From Gordionus sp. m RMFG-2023 (taxonomy: Eukaryota; Nematomorpha; Gordioida; Chordodea; Parachordodidae): a DNA stretch of 64,000 bases. Shown here one piece after another: positions 12,066-26,400 of the stretch. The notes beneath the pieces are model-generated. The model saw nothing but the letters and a program-made list of their open reading frames with translations, was not told where the DNA came from and ran no database searches. Where the stretch lies: contig NC_088775.1 of assembly GCF_954871325.1 (NCBI RefSeq), forward strand, positions 75,245,561 through 75,309,560. The letters run 5' to 3'. Position 1 is the first letter of the stretch. The number at the start of each line of letters is the position of its first letter. Position numbers and translations under genes: made by a program.

Positions 12066-14000
12066 ACATAGGGATAAATTTCAGAATTTGATCATTACTT
12101 TTTTTAAAGTCATTCCGCAAATTGCATGCTTTAAAATGGCTATAACTCGATAATGGTTAAGATAAGGTTATCCTTGTAGGAGAATATGAAAGCATAATTT
12201 AAGTATTAAATATGGGTTCAAAATAAACTCCGTAACGTTGTCGAACGATTGGAAGCACTAACGATGATATACTATTTTTTTGAGTTCGTTATTGCTTCTA
12301 TCTGTATAGTAGTCGAAGCAGGAAAAAAATGTTACAAGCAAAAATAAAAACTTTGCCAATAAATATAAAATTGAAAGCGCTAATGATGATATATTAAGTC
12401 ATTGCTCTAGTCTTTGATTTGTGCGCCTTATTAACTTTTTTTATTTCAATTTTGACTGCCTAGCTGATTAAAACACTAACCTCTACATTTATCAGGTCAA
12501 AATTTAACCTTGAAATATTTAATTGCTTATAAAAAAAATTTATTCGGTGGTTAACCAAATCAATACCTGATTTAAATGAACTAATTAATTACTAAATAAA
12601 CGCCAAAATAAAATGTTTGTCGCTGCTCTAGTTTTTTTTTTGGTGTGCCGCCATACTTTTGTTTATTTTGTTAATAACTTTATTATTTTTATTTCGGCTA
12701 TTAAACTGATTAAAGCGCTAAACTCTACTTATGGAGCACTAAAGAATGATATAAGTTTCATTGTTAGTGCTTCAATAATTTCTCTGGTTAAAATTGACCT
12801 CAAAACATTTCCTTAGTGTATAAATATTTTTTCTTTCATATGGCGGTTAACAGAATTAATAATAGTACTATATAATTGTGAAAACTGGATGATTAGTACT
12901 ACTATAGTTTTTGTATTAGTTGGCCTCGATTATTGTTTATTTTTGTTTTTTTAAATAACTTTTTATCCTTAATTTCCGCTACGAAAGTGTTGAAGCATTA
13001 ACCTCTACTTATGAACTACTGTGTTTCTAATCGTCTTTTAAGCGTGAAGTTGGCCAAAGTTTTTATTTTTGTTTGTGACTTATTTTCCTTAACTTCACCT
13101 ACTATACGGATTGAAGCACTAAAAAATGGCATATTTTTTATTTCAGTCGTTCCAACTTCACGGAGCTTTCAAAAAATAATATTTTTAATTTCGGTTTTTC
13201 CAAAGAGCCAAAACTTTCTTATTTAGCTTATAACTCACTAACTTTAATTCTGCCGGTTTCCGGTATGAGATCAATTAACGGGCTACACAATGGCATAGGT
13301 TTCGGTAATTGATCAAGTCCCTCTGCCAGTTTCAAAATTCACTTTCTAAATTTTGTTAATAGCTTACTTCGGTTTAAATTATTTAACATTCCGTTTGAAA
13401 GATAGAGAGGATTAATTAATGCACTATATATTTGCCCTAACTAATAAATGATCGCTAAAATTTTAGATTTTGGCCAAAATTTCTATATTTCGCCTATAAC
13501 TCACGAACGCTTCTCCGCTGGTATACGGCTTGGAGGATCAATTAACGAGCTACACATTGGCATAAGTTTCAGTCATTGATCTTCACTTTCTTCAAGTAAT
13601 TCTGCTATTTTCACACTTTTAAAATGGATATAACTCGGTTACGGTTAATGATACAGATATCCAGTTTGAAGAATATTAAAACACAAATTAAATAATAAAT
13701 AATTGTCAGGTCCATGATCTATCCTATTTTCGGTTTTGGGAAAATGACAACACTTCTTATTATGCTTATAACTCATTAACGTTTGATTCCGTTGTTGTCC
13801 GGATTGAAGATCAATTAGGATTAATTAACGGGCTGCACAATGGTATAGGATTCGGTAATATTATTCCTCAAGTTCCGCCAGCTTCAAAATTTACATTTTT
13901 CTTACAACTCACTAAGCTTTGATTCCGCCGATGTCTAGTTTGATGATCAATTAAGACCAATATTAACATATATTTTGTTAATTGATCCTCAAGTCGTTTC
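12066..14000. repeat. Degenerate repeat block, units in tandem, inverted relative to 1-1,073
   Basis: No gene is seen. A unit containing 'ataactc', a purine/pyrimidine block, 'gatcaatta' and 'gggctacacaatggcata' recurs at roughly 9,626-9,691 joined to 12,066, at 13,250-13,300, 13,500-13,560 and 13,770-13,850. The stretch 9,626-9,691 continues directly into 12,066 once the hAT is removed, which confirms the insertion. Short frames (12,613-12,816, 13,011-13,226) have no recognisable product. Confidence 0.6.
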
Positions 14001-14004
14001 GCCA

Positions 14005-14155
14005 ACTTCACGGAAAAAAATACAAGATTCTTTAAGAATATAGGATCTTAGATACAGTACAGATACTAGTATCGTACCAAAAAGATAACGAGTTTAAGAT
14101 ACAAAAGAATCTTGTATCTTAGATACAAGTATTAGCGGTACTGCTCAACTCTGGT
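14005..14155. repeat. hAT terminal fragment
   Basis: Repeated 'agatacaaga' and 'gatactagtatc' motifs end in 'gtactgctcaactctg', which resembles the inverted terminus of the ZBED-like hAT at 4,606. No coding sequence is present. It is probably a solo end or a short MITE. Confidence 0.45.
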
Positions 14156-14608
14156 TAGTGAATAATATTCAGTTCAGGCTAATTCGGAAATTTCTTCTTT
14201 CACTTCTGATTGAGAAACATTTTGAATTTAAACAGAGATAAGTTTGATTTTATTACAATTTTGTTCTTTTTTTAGATTATTTCTTTTAATATGAAAAAAA
14301 TATGGAATTAATTTTATGTTCGAGTTGGATTAGGTATTCCGCCCTCCCTTCCTTAAGCAAAACTTATAGTTTCAGGTCCTGTCGTGTAACGACAGCTTCT
14401 CCGTTAATCATCGTGAATGATTATTATGCAATGATATTATTTTTTTTGTGTATTGCGTTAAAACTTTATTTTTAGATTTATAAAATTTGATTTTCGGTGA
14501 AGTCATTATGTATTGCGTTTTCTGAGTTATTTTATTTTAATTAATTTTTTAGATTTGTAAAATTTGATTATTGTGAAGTCATTATGATTGCAATTTTGAG
14601 TTATTTAG

Positions 14609-14990
14609 TGATCTGCATCGGGTCTAATTTTTCAAGTCCGGCCCGAACCCAAATTTTTTAAAATGTTTTTCCGGTTCGGCCCGTAATATTTTTTTAAAAA
14701 ATTTGCAGGTCCGGCTGGGCCGGAATTTTTTTAAATATAGAAATTAATAGTTATATAATTACTCAAAATAAACGATATATGTTATTATGGGGTCTAGTTT
14801 CTATAAATAAAATCAAATATATTTATTTTACACAAAAAAACTTAACATAGAATTTAGATATATTTTTAAAAAATTCTACTAGTCCGAATTTTTTTAAAAA
14901 ATATTAGGCCCGACCCAGCTCGAACCCAATTTTTTTTAAAAAGTAGGCCAGGCCCGAACGGGTTTTGGGTCGGGCCTACTTTTGCAGATC
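14609..14990. mobile_element. GC-box MITE (family B, 'gatctgca' ends)
   Basis: The stretch starts 'gatctgcatcgggtc' and ends 'cctacttttgcagatc', an inverted pair. It holds several blocks such as 'aagtccggcccgaaccc' and 'gggtcgggccta' that could pair with each other. Related sequence occurs at 17,512-17,600, 22,228-22,316, 49,481-49,610 and 51,899-52,273. It is non-coding. Confidence 0.6.
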
Positions 14991-15894
14991 TTTATTTTAT
15001 TTTTAGTTTATAATTCTGATTTTCAGCATGATTGTGAGATTTATAATTTCTTTAAATATGTATTTTTAACTTAAGCTTCAGCGAATTGTAATAAAATTCA
15101 TTCGTTTTTTTTCCCTTTAAATATTTAAAATTATTTTTTTTTTATTTTGAATTTAATAAAATCTATTCCACCCGAACTGTTTGTGTGAAGAAATTAATTT
15201 CTAAGCGGCATAACGTACGTATCTGTAACAATAATTAATAGCATAGAAGAGAAACCTTGAATTTATTTTTGAATAATTGTATAATAAATTGGAGATACAA
15301 ATTAGAAATTACAATTACATTAATTTACATAATTGATAAAGGACATCCTATATTATATACAAAGTTTATATATGATAAATATTATACATAAAAAACTTTT
15401 CCAATTTTATGAATACATATATAAATTCCAAAAAATAAATAATAATTTATAAATCTATATATTGTATAATTTTAAATATAAATCTGAACGAGTCTGCGTG
15501 CATAGAATTTCTTTTAAATAAAATTTGGTTGATAGATATATCATAGTATCGTCCTTGGAGTTTCAGTGAAATAATCTAGAAAGTTGTCCAAGGTTTTTCT
15601 GTTATAAAATAGTTTCATACAAATTATAAAATGGATGACAAATTAAACACTTGAATCGGGTAAAACGTGCCTGGCTAAAATGTTAAAAATCAGCCACAAA
15701 CGTCCTTTACTCCCTAGTCCCTACAAACATTCCGATGAAACCCTGATACAAAACAATGCTTGGGGTCTTTGAGGAATACGACGAGATTTACAGTCTAAAA
15801 GAAGTTAATAATTAAATCCAACTCAACTGAGCTTACAACTTAAAAATTAACTTACATCTTTAAGTTAAGGGCAATTTATTTCAAGTATTTCTTA
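14991..15894. other. AT-rich intergenic stretch downstream of MSH3
   Basis: I see no gene, RNA or recognisable element here. It lies just past the MSH3 stop codon, so the part nearest 15,894 should hold the 3' untranslated region. A short 'ttacaacttaaaaattaacttacatctt' type AT stretch sits there, but no clear single poly(A) signal could be chosen. Confidence 0.4.
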
Positions 15895-17411
15895 CTATTT
15901 TGCTATATATAATACAACATACTTGTCATTGTGATATACGGCTTCATATTTGCGAGCTATGGAATTAGCTTTGTCGACGATATCCCGTGGTAGTCCAGCA
16001 CAACGGGCCGAATTGATTCCGTGACTATTAAGTGTTCGACCTTCGACGCACTTATATAGGTAAGTCAAGTCTTGATTAGTTTCAGTGGCTAAATAATAAA
16101 TGTTAGGAAAATTTAGTTTAGTAAAATTATACACGAATATAATATTAAACGAGAGAAAAAAGGATCATTTCTAGAACTTGTTTGGCTGGGGGTAGATTGG
16201 ACTATAATTTCCTCTAAAATGGTTGACATGTGACAATTAACCACGTTTTCCGGAAACTTCTCTTGCAACGTTGTCACCAGAGGTAAATGAGTGGCGCAAA
16301 TGGTTAGGCATTTAATCTAAAATAAAAATATAAGGAGGAAATTATTATTGTATAGCATAATGTGAGCGAGTATAAAAAAAATTTAATTTGATTTCAGCTG
16401 CAAAATAACCAGCTTTTATGATGCGAACAACCTTTATAAAAAAATTATTTTCCCTGTTCATATTATTCAAAATAAATGTTTTCTGATTTTACAACCTCGT
16501 CAACCAAGTAATATAGACTGGAATAGCTCAACGCCTCCGCCTCGCATATAGATGTACTCAAGCCCAACTCATCGATCAAGACCAAGGAATTATTGGTCGT
16601 TTGGTTGAGAATGAGGCCCATGTCGTTCCATTCCGACAAGCCCATCGATTGGCCGTTCATGAGATCTTCATGAGTGCCCGTTCTGCATCAGATTTATTAA
16701 TAATTAATATTATATAATACTTCCAGAGAAAAAACTTATATTTGTGGCCCTGCTACCATCTTTAAGGAGCAAAATGGACGAGTACCCATTCCCAATAACT
16801 GGTTTGATATATCAGATATTTGTTAAAAATTGATTATTTTAAAAGCAAGTCACCTTTTATATCAAAATGACGGGGGGAGGGCAAAGGCAAGAGATATAAA
16901 TGTTCATGGGTTTTACGGTATTTAAATAATAGATATTAAGTTATATTCAAGGTCTTACTAATAATATATATTAAGTTTATATTTAAGGTCTAACTTTTTC
17001 AAAAATTAACCTTTTATGGAAATTAGAAAGGAAGATTAAGGAGAGAAAAGAGAAAGAGTATACTACGGCAAAATATCGAAGGCTAATCATATAAAAATAT
17101 CATATACCATTTAAATTTAATTTAAAAATACGTTGGTTGGATATTATATATTTTTTACATAAATAATATTTGAAATATATTGGACTTTATAAATATCCGA
17201 TCAAAAATTCCGGTGATGTATTTATCGGCTGGCACGTAGCAACCAATCTGGGCCAGAATAGCTAGCATACACACCTGATGTAGGTAAGTAGATTTTCCAC
17301 TCTGGTTAGGTCCGGTCAGAATCATGCAACGCCTGTTTTCGAGATCCAAGAATGTATCATTGCTTATAAAATCTGATTTGTTTATCAAAACATTAAGAAA
17401 TGTAAATAAGC
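15895..17411 (-). CDS. MSH3: MSH3 exons 13-16: ATPase domain and C-terminus
   Basis: Walker A (GPNQSGKSTYL, near residue 1,147) and Walker B (LVLIDELG, near 1,222-1,229) are intact, as is the Thr-His switch in CATHLPLV. Other near-universal motifs are altered: the signature STFM-E reads SMGLSEW, and DELGRGTST reads DELGLSTSI. The protein ends about 55 residues after CVEGRTLNSHGINSA, so much of the usual C-terminal MSH2-contact extension is shorter than in human. Donors GTCCAA, GTTGTA and GTTCTA are all non-consensus, yet each gives agreeing phase and alignment. MSH4 was considered because of AQIGCYVPA, but exon continuity with domain I argues for MSH3. Confidence 0.85.
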
Positions 17412-20400
17412 CTTATAATTTCAATAGTATTCTTATTGGCAATCACATTTTTTTTTAAATGGTATGATTTTAATTCAAAATAAATAGATTGGGAATGGCT
17501 AAACTAAGGCCGCATACCTAGAGTCCTGCAAGTATTTTTTCGTTGCCCAAGCTCGACCCGAGCATAAATTTTGTTCCAGCCCGACCCGAGTCTGACTAAA
17601 AATATTTAAGATTACTTTATTTTAAAATCACATAAAAAAAATTAATTCATATATTTAAATATAAAAAAATACTTCAAAATTATAGGAGGAAAACAATTAT
17701 TTTTGTCTAACTCTCATGTGTGTATAAAAAAATAACAATCAATAAAGTAAAAACACTCCATGTTTTCCCTTCCAAAAATTTATTTATACTAAATATAATC
17801 ACATCCTATATAACTACACATTTATTTATACTACATACCACATCCTACATAACATTTAAGTGTTGTTAATAGCATCCGTTCATATTCTATACACTTGTCG
17901 AATTGAGAAGACTAGTAGGAATAGTATGGATCTTATCCCGAATTTATGCACTGATTCGATTATCGGGTGGTCATTTTGTTTTCTCTCTCATATGGTTGAA
18001 ACATCCTAGTATTGCTACCACTGGGATTATCGTCCATGAGCGTATATTGCTCATATCCTATCATTGGCTCGTTGTACCATTCAAAGTATTATTTATTGGT
18101 ATTTCCTTATTACTTGTCATCGATATTTGTACTCGTTAGGGACAATTCCTCTTTATATAGTCCGTGGCATGACATTTATAGTATCCTCTCTTGCTCTCTT
18201 TTTCTTGGTTGAAATGGCCGTTTATTGGTCCTGGTCTAATATATTGGTGTCGTGATGACCGGAATGGACGGCGCTCCATATATATTTATTGCTCGGCCTT
18301 TCATTGGATGAAAATTTATGGGAATATTCACTGTCTTTAATATGTACCCATATTCTCATATTGCGTTTGCATTAGGTTCACACTATTATTTAATATATTA
18401 AGCTACTAAATCCAATTTTAAATCTAAAACTACAATATGTATATGATTTGTTATAAAATATTTCCATATATTTGTAATAACTTATAAAATTGTTTAACTT
18501 GCTGTGACTGTAATTATTTTAAAAATAAAATATTGATAACATATAAAAAATAATAATCACATCAAGTTAAATAATTTTAAGAAAGTTGTTACAAATATAT
18601 GGAAATGGTTTACAACAAATCATATTTATACTGTAATAAATTTTTATGATTATTAATAAAATTTTTAAATAATTCTTTTTAATAAAATTTACAATTATAA
18701 AAAAAATTGAAATATGTTTTTTCCTTTTTCTCCTTTGTTTTTATATATTTTATTTATGATTAACATATTCATTTCATTGTCCATAACTTTAAAAACACAT
18801 AATTTAACTACATATGACTGATTTTAACTAGGATATGATATATTTGTAGATACACAAATAATCAAACTATTTTACTTAATTAAAATATAATTGTGTTATT
18901 CATTTACTTAAGTTACCAGGTGGGTGCATATTTGCCCTGACTTTATAAATAATATTACCCATTTACTTGTTTATTTAATAATTTTGTTTTACTATTTCAT
19001 AAATGGTTCAATGTAATTTCAATTTTAACCTTTGATATATAATATCATTTCTTACCCTAAATCGTCTTTAAAACCAGTTACTTAGTCAAATATGTTTATC
19101 ATATTCCGATGTATGAGAACTACATCTATCGATCAGTGTTTTACCACCAATCTTTTACTTTCTATTTTTAAATATAAAACTTTATCCAATTATTCAATAT
19201 ATTTCTTCTATATTTCCATATTTATAAAAGAAAATTAAAATATAACCTATCAATTATTCAATATATATTCCCTATTTATGCAACCTTTTTCCTTATTTGA
19301 TCATGATGCCTAAACTACTTTCGAGTCATCTTCGAACATAATTTTATTTAATTTATTTCTAAAACATTAATCACCTCTTTTTTCCATTTTTAAAAGTCAC
19401 ATATGTTTTGGCCACTGTATATTTTAAGTCCGCTGTATGTCCTATTCCCGATTTATTTTTATCTAATTTTTTTGTACCATATCCAATAAAATAAGCATTA
19501 TAGAGCTTAGAAACTATTCCACTGAAGACAACCCTCCAACTTTTATACTATTACAGTATGAAATAACTATCCATATTTCACCCTGATTATCCTTTGCCTT
19601 TTCCAACCACAGCTACCATCCTTTTTGCCTGTCCATTTGAACTAGGGTGGTAAGGTGGAGCTGATATGGCTGCACATTAGTTCTTTTGCAAAAATTTAAA
19701 GTTTTCGCTAATAAATGCAGGTTCCATACCAGAAACGAATGGTTTCACAATACCGAATTTGCCCCATAATATTTTTAACACTATTTCCGTAGTTAGTATG
19801 TGAACTTCTTCAAATTCCATCCATTTCGAGAAAACGTCCATTACCAGAAAATATTCTTTTTTTCTAATTTAAAGAATTAAATACGTTCTCATGGTTGATA
19901 TCCACTTGGCCATGTACTACTATTATCTCTAGAGGGCATAGTCGATTACAAATTACACATCACACAATTTTACCTAAATTTTTAATTTCATGTTCATACC
20001 AGGCCACCAGACATACTCCTTGGCCTACTATTTCATTCATCTCACACCTTTATGTCCAGCATGTAATAATTACAAAAAATTCTTCCCCAATTTCAGAAGA
20101 ATAACTGCCCTATTCAAGCATTATGCAACCGTCAACTATAATTAATCCTCCTTCTATTTTTTTGTATTTATTTCCACCGTCTTTCCATGGTTTTTTACCT
20201 GTTAACTATGATTTTATGAAATGTGAAATAGTAAAGGAAAATTCTTAAATAAACAAGTAAATGGGTAATATTATTTATAAAGTCAGGGCAAATATGCACC
20301 CACTTTATGGTAACTTAAGTAAATGAATAATACAATTATATTTTAATTAAGTAAAATAGTTTGATTATTTGTGTATCTACAAATATATCATGTTTTGTCC

Positions 20401-23400
20401 ATATCTTAGTAAAAATAATAAATATGTAGTTAAAATATGTGTTTTATTGTTATGAATAAAGAAATGAATATGTTATTAAATATATAAAAGCAAAGGAGAA
20501 AAAGGATAAAACATATTTAAAATTTTTATAATTATAAATTTTATTTTAAAAAAATATTTAAAAATTTTATTTTAAAGTGATTCGTTTTAAATTTAAAATG
20601 GAAGTAGCTTATAAATTAAATAATAGTATGAATCTAATGCAAATGCAATATGTGAATATGGGTATGCATCTTCTTCAGATTTTCATCCAATGCCTGATGA
20701 ATGGGTAATGCATATTCAGAATCAGAGCCGAGCAATAAATAATAAATATGCGCTGTCCATTCCGGTCATTTACGTGACACCGTATATTAGATCAGGACCA
20801 GTAAATGGTCATTTCAACTACGAAAAAGAGAGCAAGAGAGGATGCTATAAATGTCATGCCATGAACTATATAAAGAGAAATTGTCCAACGAGTACAAAAA
20901 TCGATGACAAGCAAAGAAAATATCTATAAATAATACTGTGGATGGTACAATGAGCCAATGATAGGGTATGAACAATATATGCCCATGAACAATAATCCCA
21001 GTGGTAGCAATATGAGTATGTCTTTCAACTATGAGGGAGAAAAAATGGACATCCGATAATCAAATCAGCACATAAACCCAAGATAAGATCCATACTCATC
21101 CTACGAGTGTTCTCAATTTGGCAAGTGAAATAGAGTAAGAATATATGTTCGACACCGGAAATGTCATGTAGGATATGGTATGAGTATAAACAAATGTGTA
21201 ATTTATAGGATGTAATTATATTTAGTATAAATAAATTTTTGGAATGGAAAACACGTACTGTTCTTACTTTATGATTGTTATTTTTATATACAGGGTAGTG
21301 TTTTTTACTATATTTTAGTAATTATCATTTTTATATACACGCAGAATAAAATAACATTTATTGCCACGCATGATAGTTAGATAAAAATAATTGTTTTCCT
21401 TTTATATTTTAGTATTTTTGAATTTTCAAAAATATTAATAAAGATTAAAATTAAGTAAAAAGTAAGGTTATAAAAAGATTAAAATTAAGATTATTGAAAG
21501 TAAGGTTATAAAAAGATTAAAATTAAGATAATTGAAAGTAAGGTTGAAAAAAAAATATCTAAGTAAAAATTAGAAATTATGTGTATTATATTTATTTACA
21601 TATTGTCATATTAAATAAAAGTATATTTAACCACCATAAAACGAATATTATCAATCAAAAAAATTGCAAAACCGAGTATAACATTTTATTTAATTTGTAT
21701 ATATATGATAAATATTTCATTTAACCTGATAGAATATGATGTAAGGCCGCATTTATAGTAAACGCGTTTTGTGCAAGCGTTGCGTTATTTAACGCAGCGT
21801 TATTATAATATAAAGCCAATAAATAGTTGTAAATTTATAAATATGTAGCCTTATAATGATAACTATAATAAAATTTGAAAAACATGTTGCGATACGTTGA
21901 TAAAAAATATGCAATACGATTATAAAAATAATAGTTAATTCGATAAAAAATGATGATTTTTTTATAAATATTAAATAAAATAATAATCTCCATTTTTAGT
22001 TTTTAAAATTAAATAACGCAACGCTTGAAAATAACGCATTTACTATAAATGCAGCGTAAGTAATAGTTTTATTTAACTAGTCATAAAATGTAAATTTAAG
22101 AAATTGTTAATTTGTAAAATGGAAATTACATGAATGAATGACATGTGTAGGATTAAAAATAACATGTGATTTTGATTGGCATTTGGCTGAAACAAAATGA
22201 TATTTGGGCATGTTTCTAATATTTAATTTTAGGGTCGGGGTACCTCTTATAGCCCGAGTCCGAAAAAACTCTAAGCCCGAGTCCGAAAAAAACTCTATAT
22301 ATACCTAGGTCTATTTTATATAAAAAATTATTAGAGATAATAGCCGTAAGGTCTTAAAAATCATGTCGAATGGCCGTGGCTATTAGCCAACTTCCAGAAA
22401 ATCGTCTTTTTAAATTGCCGAACTGTATCTTTTCTCATAATGTTTTAATTAGGTATATAGAATGAGCTGTATTTTATAAATATATATACTTTTATATTAC
22501 TTTCTTTCATGTTTTCTTACAGTTAGGTTCAAGTTATTTCAAATATTTTTCAAAAAAATTGTCATGGTTGAATATTTCTATATCCCTCTCTTTTGAGCTT
22601 GTGTACTATGTTTATTTATATACCTTTATGCCTTGTGCCTGATATGTCAAAAGGGTGCCTGCCACCTTCGATATGCAAGAGTTTGCCGTGCTGAATAAAA
22701 AAGGGACGAGTGTAGCCCGGTTGGGAAGAAAGAAGTGCTAAGCACATCCAACAATCAAGATCCCCTATTTTATCTAGGATTGTCCTTTTTAGAAGGATGA
22801 GATAAATGAATTTTTTTTTAAACGAAAAAGAAAATATAAATGAGTGAATGATTTTTAAACGTGTGGATTAACGAGCATAATCATATAATCAAAGAAAAAT
22901 ATAATGAATATTATTTTTTAAATCATCGTAAATAATAGTAATAACGTCTATTAGAGAGCTTAAAAAACGATGCATAACTTAAGTGTCTCAGTTTCCTAAT
23001 ATCGCTCAAAAAGTGTCAAGCTGTAAATAATTTTTTTTAAACTTGATATCGTTAAAGTAAGTAGCATCGAAATAACGTTGGAAATCTTTCCAAATTCTAT
23101 TGAATTGCAGAGAAAAGGAAGCTGTCCATTGGTTAAAACGAGCATCGATGTCTATTATGAAAGGGTCTTTGTAACGGGACCATTTTTTAGTTCTAATATT
23201 TTAAAAATTTTAATTTCTTTTCTTTTGTTCCATTTTATTTTTTCTTACTTTTTAAATCATTTCTTTATTTTCCTTCTTTCTGATTCTTAACGCGTAACAT
23301 TTTTACTTTTATCAAATTGTATATAATACCTAGATATCTCAATTATACTGATGAAACTACCAATAGTGGAAAACTGAAGCTAACAAATCAATAACACATT

Positions 23401-26400
23401 ACGAATTAATCCTGATCCACTCGAGAGGTATTTTAACGGTTCCGGCAATAACGTCATCGTTACTAACTCGCAAGCAAGTGCCCATGCCAGTCTTTTTGGC
23501 TTTGAAATTCTCGCCTATCCGTTTGTAACCTTCGTGATAAACGGAGAAATTTCGAACGATTTCAATTTGCGGGTTTGTGACAGCAGTCAGGTTATGCAGG
23601 TGAGTCTCCAGGGAGTCCATAATGTCAAGCTTAGCGTATCTTAATCGTGTTAATTCAGGAACACTTTGAACGAGTGCGTTCAGCGTTGACGCGCTAGAGA
23701 AATCGACAAGAGAAGAAGAATTGAAGGAGTAATTCTCTTCATTGGGGTTGTTGAAAATGTTCTCTATATTGTTTTGCCTAAATTTGTTAAAAAAAATATC
23801 TTGTTTATTATGCAGTATTTTGTAATAAGTTATAAACCAATATATTGATATTAAATCAAATCCTTTTCGTCGTTAAAATGATTGCGATTAATATAATTTT
23901 TTAATGCATATTTTTTCGATTATGACATGTTTCAAGATTTAAAACAATATGTCACCATTCAAAATCCCTTTCCTTCTTTAAAGAAATAAAGAAAATGTGG
24001 AGAAGATCGTTATGACGTGGGTAGTCTTCTTTTAAAATTTCCATTCAGGCGCATAAGAATAAAGACTTAAGTATAGGGAAGAAGAATAAAAAAGACATAT
24101 TTAAAACCTTAAGGCTTCGATATTCACCAATCCAGTTCTAAGAAAATCCTTCTGCAGTTCGTCATTCACTCTCGCTGTTATCTTTGAGATATCTCTGAGG
24201 TTTTCTTCCAGTTCCCTGCTCTTGAAAATATAACGTAATTTGCTATCTTCACCCACGTCATTAGGTCGATATTTTTTGAAAACCCTGTCCAATTTTGTGC
24301 AAAACGCGAAGATGTTAGCCATGTGAGAAGGTTTGCAGAGCTCATACTTGACAAGACTAATAACTTTTTGGAGATCTGTTCCAGAATTATTAGAAGAGAG
24401 GATGGAATTTAGCAGGCTCAGGGTGAGTAACGAATCTTGGGAAGAATCCTGTGCATTATTATTTTATTTTCAATCGGCAAAATATCATCGTAGTGGCATG
24501 ATAAATCTATTAAAAAATAACATTTTCTTTGCAGGCGCGCAAAATGGGTGGGAGTGAGAAATCTCCCGAACCAATAAACAATTTCCCCTACAAACTCCCC
24601 ACCCCCTCTCCCCTAAAAATATATATAATATATCAGTATAAAGAAGAATTTAAAGGAAAAATTAATAAAAGTTAACAACTCTTTAAATTAACGGTTATCA
24701 TTAAAAAAAAATTATGAAAAGAAAGTGAAAACCCAAAATTTTTATAAAAATCGAATATAGCCAAAAACCTCTAAACACCTGTAACAACATTTTTTGGGGG
24801 AAAACCTATCTAAATAGACCCCCCCCCCAGCAAAATCCTGACTATGCCTATGCTCTTGGGTGTAAAAACAATGAAGGATAGGCAGGATATAGTAAGCATG
24901 TAGTGTAAGCTGGCCCACCTGAAAAAATGTAGCTGCTACATTTTTAAATATTTTATTCTTTACATTTTTGGTATATTTTCATATACATTGTGAGAGATTT
25001 GATTAGCTTTAATAGCCTACATAAGTTTCTAATATTTAAAAAAAAATTATCCCATCGTATCTAGTGTTGTTAAACGGTTCGATTTTTGAAAACGGCTAAC
25101 CCAATATTTTAGCCAGGAAATGTTATGCAAACCTCGAGATTTCGTTAATAGATGTCTAAATCTTTCTACCATCTATGAGCAAAATCTCCAGGCTGCGTAA
25201 TATTTTTGGCTAAAATATTTTCGCCGTAAAATCAAGCCGTTGAACAACACTAGTATCGATTACTGCTATTATTTCCATTTCACCCTTGGGGGTATATTTT
25301 TTTTTATTTAATATCCATTTTATTTTCATGCCAAACAATTTATGTGTAAAGTGCACTTTAGTATATGATTTTGGGTTTTCTTCATTTTGTACGAAGCTGT
25401 TATAGTCAGCAAATGCTAGAGCAATCGGAATCGCGGGATATAATTTAGTTTTAGAAGAAATTGTCTCGGATAAAACTAATACAACTGAGAAATCATTAGA
25501 TGTTGTTTTTTTTTAAACTTTAGAACCAATTTATATTTTATATTGAGCCTTTTATTTTTCCTATAAAAAGGACAAAATTTTATATTGACGATTATCTTAA
25601 TTCTTATGTTTAATTATTATTATAATTCATTAAATAAAACCGAAATATTCGTGTCTGATATTTACAAAATTAGTTATAAGTTTAGAGAAAAATTATGAAT
25701 TTTATTATTTCGCACAAAATAAAAACGGAAACGCCAAGAATTTTTTTTACTTAATTGCTCAGAATTAAAGAATACTTACAGCTAAGGATTTATACCGATT
25801 ACAGATATTTTTCTTAAAATAAAAGACGATTTTGCAAGGTAAAAATTTTTATTATCTCATAATTTTTTTTATTGAATTTCCCATCAGAAATTCAATCGTT
25901 CAGAAATTTTTGCCATTAAAGTATTTTATTTCAAATTGAAGTTAAACAAATAAATTGTTGAATTTTATTAATCTATGTTCTCGGGTTTGAGTCATGGATG
26001 GGAAGAGGGGGGGGGGGTAATCGAATAATTCATAATATAATAAAATCATTATTCGATTCGATTCTTCTATTCAATTAGATTCGAAAAATTTCCTGTGGAT
26101 GATTAAAATAGCACTTTTAAGGATTCTACTAAAATAATTGTCATTAGCATAATAAAATTTATAGAAGATAACAAACGAAATAAAATTCAATATTTTCATA
26201 ACTTTATCCAATAATTAGCCAAAAACCGATTTTTAGAATTAGAATTGCTTATAAAAATATCTAAATTCTTTTCTATACGTTATTTCTTCGATCGAATTTT
26301 CTCAAATTTTATTAAAATTTTCTAAAAATGCACAATTATCTCATTTAGTAAACATAAAAATAAAATACATAAAAAATATAATTATGCTAGAACCGAATTT

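Noticed and set aside
12613-13226. Hydrophobic frames as membrane proteins
   Set aside because: They lie inside the degenerate repeat and arise from T-rich sequence; the same repeat elsewhere does not keep the frame.
17903-18255. Overlapping hydrophobic frames at 18.0-18.25 kb
   Set aside because: This is the complement of the gag-like arm at about 20.7-21.1 kb, so the frames are shadows of a fossil.
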